47,105 nucleotides of DNA from Funneliformis mosseae (lineage: Eukaryota; Glomeromycota; Glomeromycetes; Glomerales; Glomeraceae): the NCBI GenBank assembly GCA_910592005.1, contig CAJVPP010000117.1:1-47105 (forward strand). The letters are read 5' to 3'. Shown in pieces: positions 20,907 to 30,811 of the stretch. Position 1 is the stretch's first letter. Each line of letters begins with the position of its first letter. The notes beneath the pieces were generated by a model, which ran no database searches, was not told the DNA's origin, and was given only the letters and a program-made list of their open reading frames with translations. Both the position numbers and the translations under genes were made by a program.

Positions 20907-21190
20907 CAACTAAAATAAATATAAAATTATGATTTTAACCCTAATAGTTAATCTGTTATAAACTTTTAAAATTAACTAATAATACTTATATTTTTTTTAA
21001 GGTATGAAAAGTCTGTTAAAGTTTAGTTAAAGTCCTAAGATCTATTAGTTCTGGTATATAAATAGACTGACTTAGTCTTTATGAAAGTCCTGTAATTTAT
21101 ATATAACTGTAATCTAAATTGAGTTTAGATTATTAAATAATATTTATTTTAGTATTATACTTTTAAAAGTATTTTATTTTAAGATTACAA
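20867..21190 (+). mobile_element. possible solo LTR
   Basis: The palindrome could be the LTR start (internal TGTGACTTCATG). A TATA-like TATATAAATAGA lies near 21055, and the block ends in AAGATTACA near 21190. This is the layout of a Ty3-type LTR with promoter in the middle. No target duplication or second copy is visible, so this is tentative. Confidence 0.3.
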
Positions 21191-22015
21191 GCTATTATTA
21201 TCCCCCAATTCTTTCAATTTTAAGCTTTTTAATACCAATGATTTTTTATTATAAGATTAAAAATTTTTTGAAAATTTTTATAAAAATTTATAATTTTTCC
21301 TTTTTTATCAAAATAAACAATATAAATAATATAAACAATCATTTTAACAAATATCATGTAAATGCAAATACATTATTTTTTTAAAAAAAACATCTTTTTA
21401 TTAAATATTTAATATTATTAGATCATTAAAAATTTATTATTTACCCCTTAAACCAAAGTATACCTTATAGTATAATACCCTTTAAAATTTATAAATGTAT
21501 ATTATATTTGAATATCTTAATTAATCATTTACAATATTTAAATTTATTGTATTTTATTTAATTATTATTAATAATTTTATTATAATTAATATATTACAAA
21601 ATTAAATTGCTAATTGTTTTTATATTGTTAAATTCATTGTTTATATCATTCAAATTTTTAAAATCATAGTTCAAATAAGACATTTTTGCTAAAAAATTTT
21701 ATAATATAAAACATAAAATTTGATAATAAAAAGATGTGATATATAATGTTTAATTAGAATCTAATCGATCTACATATTTCATGTGATTATAATTAAATTG
21801 CAATATACAAATATCTGTAAAATTAAATTTTAATTTATATTATTTATTATAATTTATATAAAAACTAAATTGAAAACGTCCAAATTAAGTTCTAAAATTA
21901 GGATCAGGTCTTACTAAGAATGAAATTAAAGATTAAGTTCTAAAGTTCTAGACCTGAACTTTTCTATTTTCTAATTTTTTTTGTAAGCTATTGTATATAA
22001 ATATTTTTTTTAACT
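21191..22015. other. AT-rich spacer
   Basis: No gene or clear repeat seen. Long A/T tracts throughout; TCAGGTCT and its complement occur about 50 bp apart near 21915 and 21950. Confidence 0.5.
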
Positions 22016-22017
22016 TT

Positions 22018-22690
22018 ATTTAGAATTTGGATATCTGCAACAGGAGTATATGTTTTTTAAGTATCAGGTAATATAAAACTTATATTAGATGCTGCATATT
22101 GATCTATAATTCTTCTTGCATGATTCTTTTCCTTAAGTAATTTCAAGCTTTATTCTACTATCATCCATTTCAATAATCTAAGAAGCTTTTAATCATTTAG
22201 CATCACCACTTCTTAATAGCATAATAAAGTTAACCAGATCTAAACTCTTCATAAAAGGCCTTTAGAAATATCTGTATAAATTTGGTTTCATCAATTTCTA
22301 AGGGATCTGATTGTTTTCGATTATTTTATTTTTGATTAGCAATTGATTTCATATGACCATCCAAAGTTTTATGTAAACTTTTAAATTAAGAAGTATCAAA
22401 TAAGTTCATAACTCTAATTTTCTCAAATATTTCAGAGATTTCTCTTGCCAATGCACAAAATCCAGTATATAGTGATTATGCTTTATATTCTTGACAATTA
22501 GATTTTCTTAATTTTACTAAAAATTGTTCTAATTGAACAGATAATGTTTTATTATCCAATTTAACATTTTCATTTAAATAACCACAGGCTTTACGAAACT
22601 TAATAAATAAACGTATATATTTACATTTCTTGAATGCATTCTGAAATTTTAAAATTGTTTCTTTAGTTGATGAAACAAATCACATTGTCA
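22018..22690 (-). pseudogene. Crypton/DUF3504-like tyrosine recombinase relic
   Basis: Minus strand from 22690: STKETILKFQNAFKKCKYIR, then LDNKTLSVQLEQFLVKLRKS (N-terminal SAM-like DNA-binding part), GFCALAREISEIFEKI and SLHKTLDGHMKSIANQ. This last stretch is characteristic of the Crypton-derived DUF3504 recombinases that are common in Glomeromycotina (recalled). Further on, in a shifted frame, comes LLRSGDAK, the probable box I arginine, then ASNISFILPDT and TYTPVADIQIL. The C-terminal boxes with the nucleophile Tyr are missing, so it is truncated near 22018. It is unrelated in text to the recombinase at 13931-14998. Confidence 0.55.
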
Positions 22691-22848
22691 TTATTAATGA
22701 AAAAAGAAGAAAAAGTTGAATAATGTGGAATAGAAAGAAAAAATGAAGCGTGGGAAAAAAATAATGACAAAAAAAAGTTTGTCACTAAAAAAGTTTAACT
22801 CGCTAATCATGCATAATCACGTGTTATGTTTAATGAATGACGCTCCCA

Positions 22849-22925
22849 TTTATTCATTGGGTTATAAATATCATGGTTATTTCCCTTTAGGAAAAAACCA
22901 TAATATTCCTAACCCCATGAAATAA
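22849..22925. repeat. imperfect inverted repeat, 30-bp arms
   Basis: Left arm 22849-22878 (TTTATTCATTGGGTTATAAA at its start) pairs with right arm 22896-22925 (ending CCCCATGAAATAAA) with a few mismatches. The 17-base loop is ATTTCCCTTTAGGAAAA. An open frame at 22743-22925 runs through it and is probably not a gene. Confidence 0.55.
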
Positions 22926-22929
22926 ATAA

Positions 22930-23395
22930 TACTAACACCTTATTTTCAAATCTGTCGCATTCATTTATTTGAACATTTTTGAAAAATTTATCTTTGTAAA
23001 TAATGTTGCTATTAACTTTGAGTGATACGCAATCATTAATAAAAAGTTTGTAAAATGAAAAAAGTGAATAATTCTACTAGAAATTAAATTTAATTATTTA
23101 TGTTATTATTTATGTTTTTATTTATTATACATAATACATGTTACTCATGAATGTAAAGAAAATATTGTAAATAATATGGATCGTTTACTATTAAGTCGAG
23201 ATCATATGAAAAATTTGCAATAGAAAAGGGAAACTTCAGGAAAAAAGGAAAATAAAATAAAAAAAATGACTCAATGCTAAATCTGAACCTATTTTGGTCT
23301 AAAAAATCATATTCGGCATATAAATGTGAAATTGATGGTTATTGCAAAATCCTAGATGATTTACAATAATAGCAAACAGCCCGTGCAACATGTGT
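22930..23395. other. upstream spacer of the BTB-TLDc gene
   Basis: AT-rich, no gene seen. It ends with the TATA-like sequence listed next. Confidence 0.4.
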
Positions 23396-23407
23396 CTCTA
23401 TAAATGG
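23396..23407 (+). promoter_or_regulatory. TATA-like promoter element
   Basis: CTCTATAAATGG, 98 bp before the BTB-TLDc start codon. The only such motif close upstream. Inferred. Confidence 0.4.
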
Positions 23408-23504
23408 AAACTTAAATGTTGGTATTACACTACTATCATGCATGCGATGGCAATGACTTTTTTTTATTGTTTCTTTTTTTCAATTTAACTTTCTGTAAAA
23501 AAAA

Positions 23505-24959
23505 ATGTCAATAGAACGTTTGCAAGATGATTATGAAAGGTTATTTGAAAATGACAAAAAATATGATGTCATTATTTATGCCGGTGAAAATGAAAACGTT
23601 AAAGAATTACATGCACTTTCAAATATTTTATGTTTCAGGTCGCAATATTTTTATGATGAATTAAATAAAGAAAATGTTGAGAAGAAGGAAGGGAAATTTA
23701 TTTTAAAAATACCCAACATTCCTCTAAATCTTTTTAAAATTATCTTAAGGTAAATAAGTCGTCAACTGCAACTACTGTATAATATAAACCAAGTTACTAA
23801 TATCTCTTGGAATTTCAGATTTATATATTGCGGAAGGATTGACATGACGAATATAGAAGCAACTGAAATGTTAAAGCTCTTAAAAGCGGCAGGTGCACTT
23901 AATCTTCAATCATTAGTTCTCGATATTGAAGATTATTTAATTTAACGACCAACATGAGTTTTTACAAGAAAATCTTTTAGGAATTCTTGAAACAATTTAT
24001 CAACATGAGACTTTCACAAAATTACGAAATTTTTATTTTGAAAAAATTTGTGAAGACCCTAAAGAATTTTTCACTTCTGATAAATTTCTCAGTATAAAAG
24101 CCCCTTTATTAGAAATCCTTTTAAAACGGGATGATTTAAGTCTGGATGAAATTGATATTTGGAATAACTTAATTAAGTGGGGTTTTGCTCAAAACCCGTC
24201 GATTCCTAAAGACGTCAAAGCGTGGAGCAATGAAGAAACTACAGTTATGGAAAGAACTCTTTATAGACATATCCCTTTAGTTAGATTTCATTATATTTCT
24301 TCAGTAGAATTTCTTGAAAAAGTCCTTCCTTTTAATGAATTATTGTCAAGGGATTTGGTCGTTAACCTCTTGGCTTATGCTTTGGCACCAGATAAGAAAT
24401 TAATTATTAATATACAACCACCTAGACAGTCAAAATGTGATTCAATCCTAGTTAACTCTCGGCATTTTGCTAAATTTCCGGTTGGATTGATAAGAAAGAA
24501 ATTAATAACAAAAATTCGCCTTATGGTTTTAATTTACTTTATCGTGCCAGTAGGGATGGTAATACAATTGCAGCATTTCATCAAAAATGTGATAACAAAG
24601 GTGCCAATATAGTCGTAATAAAAATTAAAGGAACTGAACAAATAGTGGGAGGATATAATCCATTTTGGTGGGAAGGAAATGGTCAATGGAAAACTACCAA
24701 AGATAGTTTTATGTACTCATTCGTTAATAGAACAAATCTTCAAACTGCAAAAGTAGGTTATATTAAAAATAATCACGCACAAAATGCTATATATTGTGAT
24801 ATTAGATTTGGTCCAGTTTTTGGTGATGGTAACGATATTTGTTGTGATATCGATAATACTTGGCATGTGAATAACCCATATGGTTATTTTCAAATTGATA
24901 TTCCAGGTGGTTTGTTTCAAATAGATGATTATGAGGTATTTCAGGTTAATAAAAGATAA
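23505..24959 (+). pseudogene. BTB-BACK-TLDc protein with two one-base frameshifts
   Basis: Exon 1 (23505-23749) is a BTB/POZ start (LQDDYERLFENDKKYDVIIY, ELHALSNILCFRSQYFYDEL). The intron 23750-23818 has donor GTAAAT, branch-like TTACTAAT and acceptor TTTCAG. Exon 2 finishes the BTB (FIYCGRID), followed by the BACK-like region (KAPLLEILLKRDDLSLDEID, then IWNNLIKWGFAQNP). After about 24450 comes the TLDc domain: FNLLYRASRDGNTIAAFHQK, IVGGYNPFWWE, DSFMYSFVNR, FGPVFGDGNDI and a final DDYEVFQV. Frame breaks: one extra T at about 23943 and one missing base at about 24475-24479. Both lie in T-rich runs and leave everything else intact, so they may be sequencing errors or very recent mutations. In other eukaryotes BTB joins Cullin-3 ligases and TLDc proteins act in oxidative stress or V-ATPase control. 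The role here is unknown. AATAAA overlaps the stop region. Confidence 0.85.
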
Positions 24960-25600
24960 GTTAATAAATTTATCACGTGTTATAATTCAATTGAAATTTG
25001 TTCATTGATTACTATTATAATTTTTCCAAAATTGTAGTCGAATGTTTAAATCAACAATCATTTGAAAGTAGATACTTGCTTAATGAATCATTTTATAATT
25101 TTTAATAATAATGTTCTTTGATCTAAGAATATAAGAAATATGCTATCGGAACGTTAGTTATATTGTTTGAACATTTAAGGATGAATGTGAAATCTGATGA
25201 AAGCTGCAAATTGCCCGATAAACTCCCGGGTCACTAACAAAACTAAAATAAATCTTATTGGTAAACCGTCGAAACTCGAAACCATAACGATTATAATCCG
25301 TCAAAAGTCAAAATCATATTTATGAATTATTAACAAATCCGTCAAATTATAGTGTTTCGACTTTTGCCATGTGCTAAAATGAGTTTTGTCAGGCAAGTAA
25401 TTGTAATTGTACTAAAAAAAAAATGTTAATGATGAAACTAAAATATAGATTAAAAATTGGATGTGTGAGTAAATATATTTTTTACCTCGTATGTATATGT
25501 AGATATTAAATTAATACTAATAACCAATTTTTTTATTCTATTCTCTGAAGAAATGCGGATTATTTAATAATAAATTTCTAATCTAGGAAAATCAGATTTA
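24960..25600. other. spacer, no gene seen
   Basis: AT-rich with one GC-rich island near 25215-25235 (AACTCCCGGGTCACT). A TCACGTG word occurs near 24974. Confidence 0.45.
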
Positions 25601-26446
25601 TTGCATTTTTGTTTTAGGCCATGCAACTTTAATTTTTCGGTTCACGTCACCCGGCTGGGTCACTTTTTCAAAAAAAGTTTATATATAAAAATATTAAAAA
25701 GATTATAATGTGACTATAAAGTGCAATTTTATTGGTAGATTAAAACTTTATTGTATTTATTGTAATGTATATATAATTCATTTCTTATAACTCATTAGTT
25801 TCCCGAGCAATACATTGTGCTGAAATTTTTTCTCCAACTAATGTTTTTGATGGGTTAAACTTCACTTCAAAATCTGCTTCCACTAGTTAGGTGATAAATA
25901 TAGAATCGATATTTCCAAAAAAAATCTTTTATTTTTGGTTTTTCATCAACAGGTAAACCTTCTCAATCTTAGAATTGTAATAGAAAATTTTTAAAATTTT
26001 TAGATAAAATTTAAAATTGACACGGTCACCCGATTTAATTTTTCTTTTTCATATGTAAGATTTTTATATGTATTGTCATTCTATATCACACAAATAAATC
26101 TTATATTACACAAATAAAGATAAATCTATGTAAATCCTTCTTTCGTTGCTTTCTTTTAAACAAAATCTGATATGCCGATTTTATTATGTAAGGTCATATG
26201 ATAAAAATTTTACTACAAAAAAAAATCCTGAACTGACACGGTCGGGTCACAAAATCTGAAAATTTACTTTGAACGGCCTTGTCCCTTAAAGATTGGCCAA
26301 TCTGATGGCATAATATTTATATATAAACTTATTTTATTAATAAAAAATAATCATTCATAAACTTTGGGTCTCCGGGTCGATTTTAAAATTTCAATGTTAT
26401 GTGAATCGAAAAATCGAAGTTGCATGGACTTAGATTAAAAATGCAA
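25601..26446. mobile_element. non-autonomous element with about 45-bp terminal inverted repeats
   Basis: The left end TTGCATTTTTGTTTTAGGCC... (25601-25645) matches the reverse complement of the right end (26401-26446) with about seven mismatches and one gap; CATGCAACTT and ATTTTTCG are shared exactly. There is no coding capacity inside. The interior carries several GGGTCAC or GTCACCC words near both ends and at 26020 and 26236. This size and structure fit a MITE-like DNA transposon. The target duplication is not certain (TTTA-like on both sides). Confidence 0.6.
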
Positions 26447-26837
26447 TTTTAGAATTTTAGACAAAAAAATTCTCAGAAACTGATTCTCCTAGCAATCTTC
26501 CCATATGAAAACCAAAAAATTCAACTTAATTGTGGAATTTTTAAAATTTTCCAATCGAATCTTTATAATGGTTACATAATTTCTTTAATTATAATTTTCT
26601 CGTTAAGATCAACAATCATACAGTGAATTTGCCGGCCAATAATATTTATACAGAATAAAAAAATGTCTACACAAATTTTCTTGAAATATTTTATGGATAT
26701 TGTACGTAAATACCTACCATATTAATTCAGATCAAAGTTTATTTGATTATAAACTTTTTTTTTTAAAAATCTTTTCTTTCTTTATTTTAATTTATTACAT
26801 TTTAATTTTTATTAGCTATGATTTCTCAATGTAAAAA
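26447..26837. other. AT-rich spacer
   Basis: No gene seen. Long T tracts; precedes the BTB relic. Confidence 0.4.
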
Positions 26838-27535
26838 TGAATGATTCAAAAATCTACGCGAACCATTTCAAGAAATGATTCTAGCAATACTAACTTAGAA
26901 ATTATGAATACTAGTAATTTAGTTGATTTGATAAATAATGGAGTTTTACAACAGGTAAATTTGAAAATTAACATTAAAGATTCTAATATTTTTTACTATA
27001 TAGCAATATTGTAAATTGATGCTCAATATTGTACGCAAATAAACTATTGAAAAAATATTGGTCAAACAAACTCAGCATGATCTTATAGGGCCGTGCGATA
27101 AATTCGATAAATTCAAATATTAGAGGATGATGAATATTATAACATTACATTCGAAATTAGAGAAAACAAAACTTGAAAATATTTCATATTGCGTCAAACT
27201 TTGACTTTCAATAAGAATAATAATGATTTTAGTCATCTAACTTTCCAGCCAAAAATATCACCAGAAATTTTTAATATACGATTGTCGTTATATTTAAAAA
27301 GATCATTTTCTTATTATGTTTGCTACAATTTATTAAATTTGTATAATGGCGCTATTTCATGAACAGTTTCCTTAAAATATTGACCGCTAAACCTTCGAGA
27401 ATTAATTGAATATTTACAAAAATATCTATTTGAAAATAAATACGGATTGATAGAACAAAAATTTGAACTTATTACTTTCTTAAATTGTCAACCGAATGCT
27501 ATATTTCAAAGTTTCTTCTCTTATAATTAGGATTT
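26838..27535 (+). pseudogene. decayed BTB-BACK protein
   Basis: Pieces in order: LVDLINNGVLQQ (about 26905-26955) ending at a GTAAAT donor; YNITFEIRENKT (about 27130); FNKNNNDFSHLTFQPKISPE (about 27210-27265), the usual end of the BTB fold before P-x-ISPEIF; an inserted or shifted AT-rich piece; LYNGAIS; then LRELIEYLQKYLFENKYGLI and EQKFELITFLNC, the start of a BACK region. The order matches Glomeromycotina BTB genes (recalled), but frames change at least four times and stops are present. No TLDc or kelch part is seen. Confidence 0.5.
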
Positions 27536-27848
27536 CTCAGTTTTACAATACAATATATTATTTTTTTAAGAAATTTTCTTTATTAAATAGATTTACATTA
27601 ATTCTAATTTCTGTTTAATGAAAAAAAAATACAAAATTTGTTATTTATTTGTTTGAAAGAATACTTTCCTATAAATATGCATATGCAATTAATAAAACAC
27701 TTACCTTAAATAGAAATGTTATACAAAGTTGATCTTACATTTTTAAGAAATGGTGATCAATTGAACATTTCATTATAAAAAAAGGAATGATAGTCGTGGG
27801 CTGAATTAATATTTTCTCACCGTTTCGAAAAGAAAAATTAATCGTAAT
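27536..27848. other. spacer, no gene seen
   Basis: AT-rich sequence upstream of the coiled-coil gene. No convincing TATA box. Confidence 0.35.
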
Positions 27849-28800
27849 ATGGTTTTAAAAAATAACTTTGAAAAAGATTTTAAAGACTTGAATAAAAGAT
27901 TTAAGGAATTAGAAGAAAGCAATAAGAAATACGTAGATGAAAATCAACTGCTACGTTCCTTTATATTGAAAGAAAGAGGTAGTAATGCTTTAAAAGAATT
28001 AGAAAACCGAAAGAAAGAGATTCAAAACTTAAACATTGATTTAAAGATAAACAAAGAGGAATTATCTAACATAAGCTCTCAATCTAAATATGAAGAAACG
28101 ATTCAAGAGCGTGAAAAAGAAATCAAAAACAAGCTGGAGATAATTAGCAATTTAGAAGAAAAAATTAGAGAACAAGAAAAAATTATAGAAGAACTGATTA
28201 AGGAGCAAGAAACTAAGCAAGAAATTATTAATATTCTTAAAGAAACGATTAAAGAGCAAGAAGACGAAGTCAAAACCAAGCAAGAAACTATTAATAATTT
28301 AAATGAAATAATTAAAAAGCAAGAGAAAGAGACTGATTTAAAGGAAAAGATTAGAGAGCGCGAAGAGCAATTAAAATCCCGAGCATTAGAAGATTTAGAA
28401 AAATTAACTGTTACTAATACAAATCAGGATTAAATATTAAATGCTCCGGGTGGATTACAAAGATATCAAAAATTAAAAGAACTTCACTTCTCTGATACAC
28501 GAATAACTAGTTTACCAAAATTACCTAATTCATTAACAATACTCTGCTGTGATAGTACGGCAAATAACTTGCTTATCTCTGCCTAACTCTTTAACTACAC
28601 TTGATATTTCTTATACCGCAACATTTACATTACCAATTCCTTAATTATTCTTAATTGCTCTTATACTGAAATAACCAAATTACCAACTTTTCCTAAAACA
28701 TTAACGACACTTAATTGCTTTTGTATTAAAATAACTAGCTTACCAACTTAACCTACTTCCTTAAAAGTACTATACCCTACCCTACCTATATCTTTTAAAA
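27849..28800 (+). pseudogene. coiled-coil plus leucine-rich-repeat protein, interrupted by one in-frame stop
   Basis: ATG 27849 starts a 194-codon frame that is almost wholly coiled coil, rich in Glu, Lys, Gln and Ile, with internal near-repeats (KIIEELIKEQETKQEIINIL, then IKEQEDEVKTKQETINNL). After TAA 28431-28433 the same frame continues with NAPGGLQRYQKLKELHFSDT and then LRRs of the short bacterial or FNIP-like type: ITSLPKLPNSLTIL, LPNSLTTLDISYT, LIILNCSYTEITKLPTFPKT and LTTLNCFCIKITSLP. Frameshifts near 28562 and 28620 break the LRR part. The consensus is SLxxLxCSxTxITxLPxLPx, about 20 to 22 residues. A functional gene would make a rod ending in a curved binding domain, perhaps a scaffold or recognition protein. 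The truncated coiled-coil product could still be expressed. Confidence 0.6.
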
Positions 28801-28969
28801 CTTTTTCTGAATGTTAACCTAGTGTTATAAAAGAACAATATTGCAAATAGTATAACATTTCAATAAAATGATATTTTTATAATACAGTATATTATATCAG
28901 ATATATAATAACAGATTATTTATAATTTTTGATATAGTTACATTTTAAATGAATATATATTAATTTTAG

Positions 28970-29104
28970 GGTGATGGTGATATAATAAACAGAAGATTAG
29001 AATCTCACAAACCGGCCAAGCTATTCTTTCCAATGTCTTACATAACTTTTCCTTTATATAATAGTAAGTTTATTGTCGATATGTTAAATTCAATTAAAGA
29101 ATAA
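28970..29104 (+). CDS. possible terminal exon
   Basis: After an acceptor-like TTAATTTTAG, 44 codons are open to TAA 29102-29104 (GDGDIINRRLESHKPAKLFF, then YNSKFIVDMLNSIKE). It could be the last exon of the preceding coiled-coil-LRR gene or an isolated fragment. No domain recognised. Confidence 0.25.
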   Translation, partial: GDGDIINRRLESHKPAKLFFPMSYITFPLYNSKFIVDMLNSIKE

Positions 29105-30357
29105 ATATTCAGTAAAAATAAAAAAATTTAAAATTCAAATGGCTTTATTGTTGACATCGTTTAAGAAGATTGGTTACAGTAAATTCTCAATTAACTTATT
29201 TAAATTTGTTCGAAAATTATATAGGATAGAGAAATTATCGGTTATAATACTAATTTGTGATTTTGGCTTGACGTTTTTTGTAACGTAGAAAGATTGATAA
29301 AGGACGCATACATTTGTCCTTTTTATTGTTATCTTGAAAAGGAAGTCTTCAAAAAATAAAGTTGAAACTTAAAAAAAAAATTATTGGTTACTCGATAAAT
29401 ATTTTTGTGTACCGAAAATAATTCCTGTGATTCGTAGCCATTTTTTGATCTTGTTGCTGGTGTTATCACCTTAAGTTCGTCAGAATGAAATTATATTACA
29501 TTAATAAAGATCCGGAGATGATATACCGAAGCTTTATAACAATTATAATTCCAACGGTTTCACAATTTAAAACTGGCAGACAAAGTTTATACATGACCAT
29601 TTAACCTTTTCAAAGCAACATTCTTAGGTTCAGGATCTCATTTGTTTTTAATTATCAATATATTTCTTTTGAAGTGCAATGCAATTTACCGACTATCCAT
29701 GCTACAAAATACACTTTGACCAATATTTTTTTAAAAAATCTATGATTTTCGTCATATGTTTTAAATATGATTTTTCATTTCTTAGCTATTATATTTTTTT
29801 AAAATATACAGTATTTTTTGGATATAAAAGTATATAATCAACAAAATATATTGATGCCAAAACATTAATTTAGGAATCAAGATATTTATAATTCAATCTT
29901 AAAAAACGAAAATTAAAAAATTTGAGTTCATGCAAATTTAACGTCTTTTTTTTTTTCTCGATTATCATTAAGGATTTCCACACGAAAAAAAAATTTATAT
30001 TCGTTTCCTTTTGATTGAATTAAAAAAAATAAAAATAGATATCCGCAAATCATTGGTCTAATTACCAAATAATTTTTATTCTTTATTTAAAATAAAATTT
30101 CTATCGAGAAGGAAGATTACGTGTCTTTAATCAAAATCAAAATTAATATTTATTTAATTGATCTACTGTATTAAAGTATTCTTATGTAAAATCTATATGT
30201 TAAATTGATATAAAAATCTAAATTGTAAAAGAATGTCTTGAAACACCAAAAGGAGGCATTGCGCTATGTTTGTTTAAATTCACTTCTTTCAAATAAATTT
30301 TTTATATTTATACTGATGTAAGCAAATTTAAATGATTATGCAAGCATATCATGATGA
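29105..30357. other. spacer, no gene seen
   Basis: AT-rich sequence with long A and T runs and stops in all frames. No RNA gene or repeat that I can support. Confidence 0.45.
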
Positions 30358-30811
30358 TTACTTACCGCCATTATCATTCTTTAAACAGATGGCTTTTCGA
30401 CTTGGAATACCAGTATAATAGACAAGTAAAGTTCCATTAGCAGCATAAACAATTTTATCATTATAAGTTTTAGGAAGTGCACTCCAATCAAACATAACCG
30501 ATAATTCTTTTGAGCAAACTTTTCCAATTTATTTATAGAATTTTTCAACTTCACTTTGTTCACAATAAATGCCTTGATGACAGTAATTAGTCACACCTTT
30601 CCCAAAAAATATAAAATCATAAGCTTTTAGAGTTTTATTGGAATCCTTGATAGCTTTAAGAATTTTTTATCCCACGTTGAAGGCCGTAGCACATTGTCTA
30701 GGATTTTTAAAATGATCCCACGAGATTTTGACATTTGTTACAGCCTTTGGTTTTGTATAATTCCTCACAATTATCGGGATGGTCGTGCTCCCAGTATTGT
30801 AATGTCCTGTG
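30358..30811 (-). pseudogene. unrecognised Cys-containing protein fragment
   Basis: Minus frame with two stops: TIPIIVRNYTKPKAVTNVKI, SWDHFKNPRQCATAFNVG, stop, KILKAIKDSNKTLKAYDFIF, GVTNYCHQGIYCEQSEVEKF, stop, ELSVMFDWSALPKTYNDKIV, then YYTGIPSRKAICLKNDNGGK and TAA 30358-30360. Five or six cysteines and the absence of charged low-complexity sequence suggest a folded, perhaps secreted, domain. A GTAAGT directly at the end could instead be an intron donor. Family not recognised. Confidence 0.35.

Noticed and set aside
22743..22925. Plus-strand 60-codon frame
   Set aside because: Passes straight through an inverted repeat and has no protein-family features.
24717..24920. Minus-strand open frame
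   Set aside because: Antisense of the TLDc domain.
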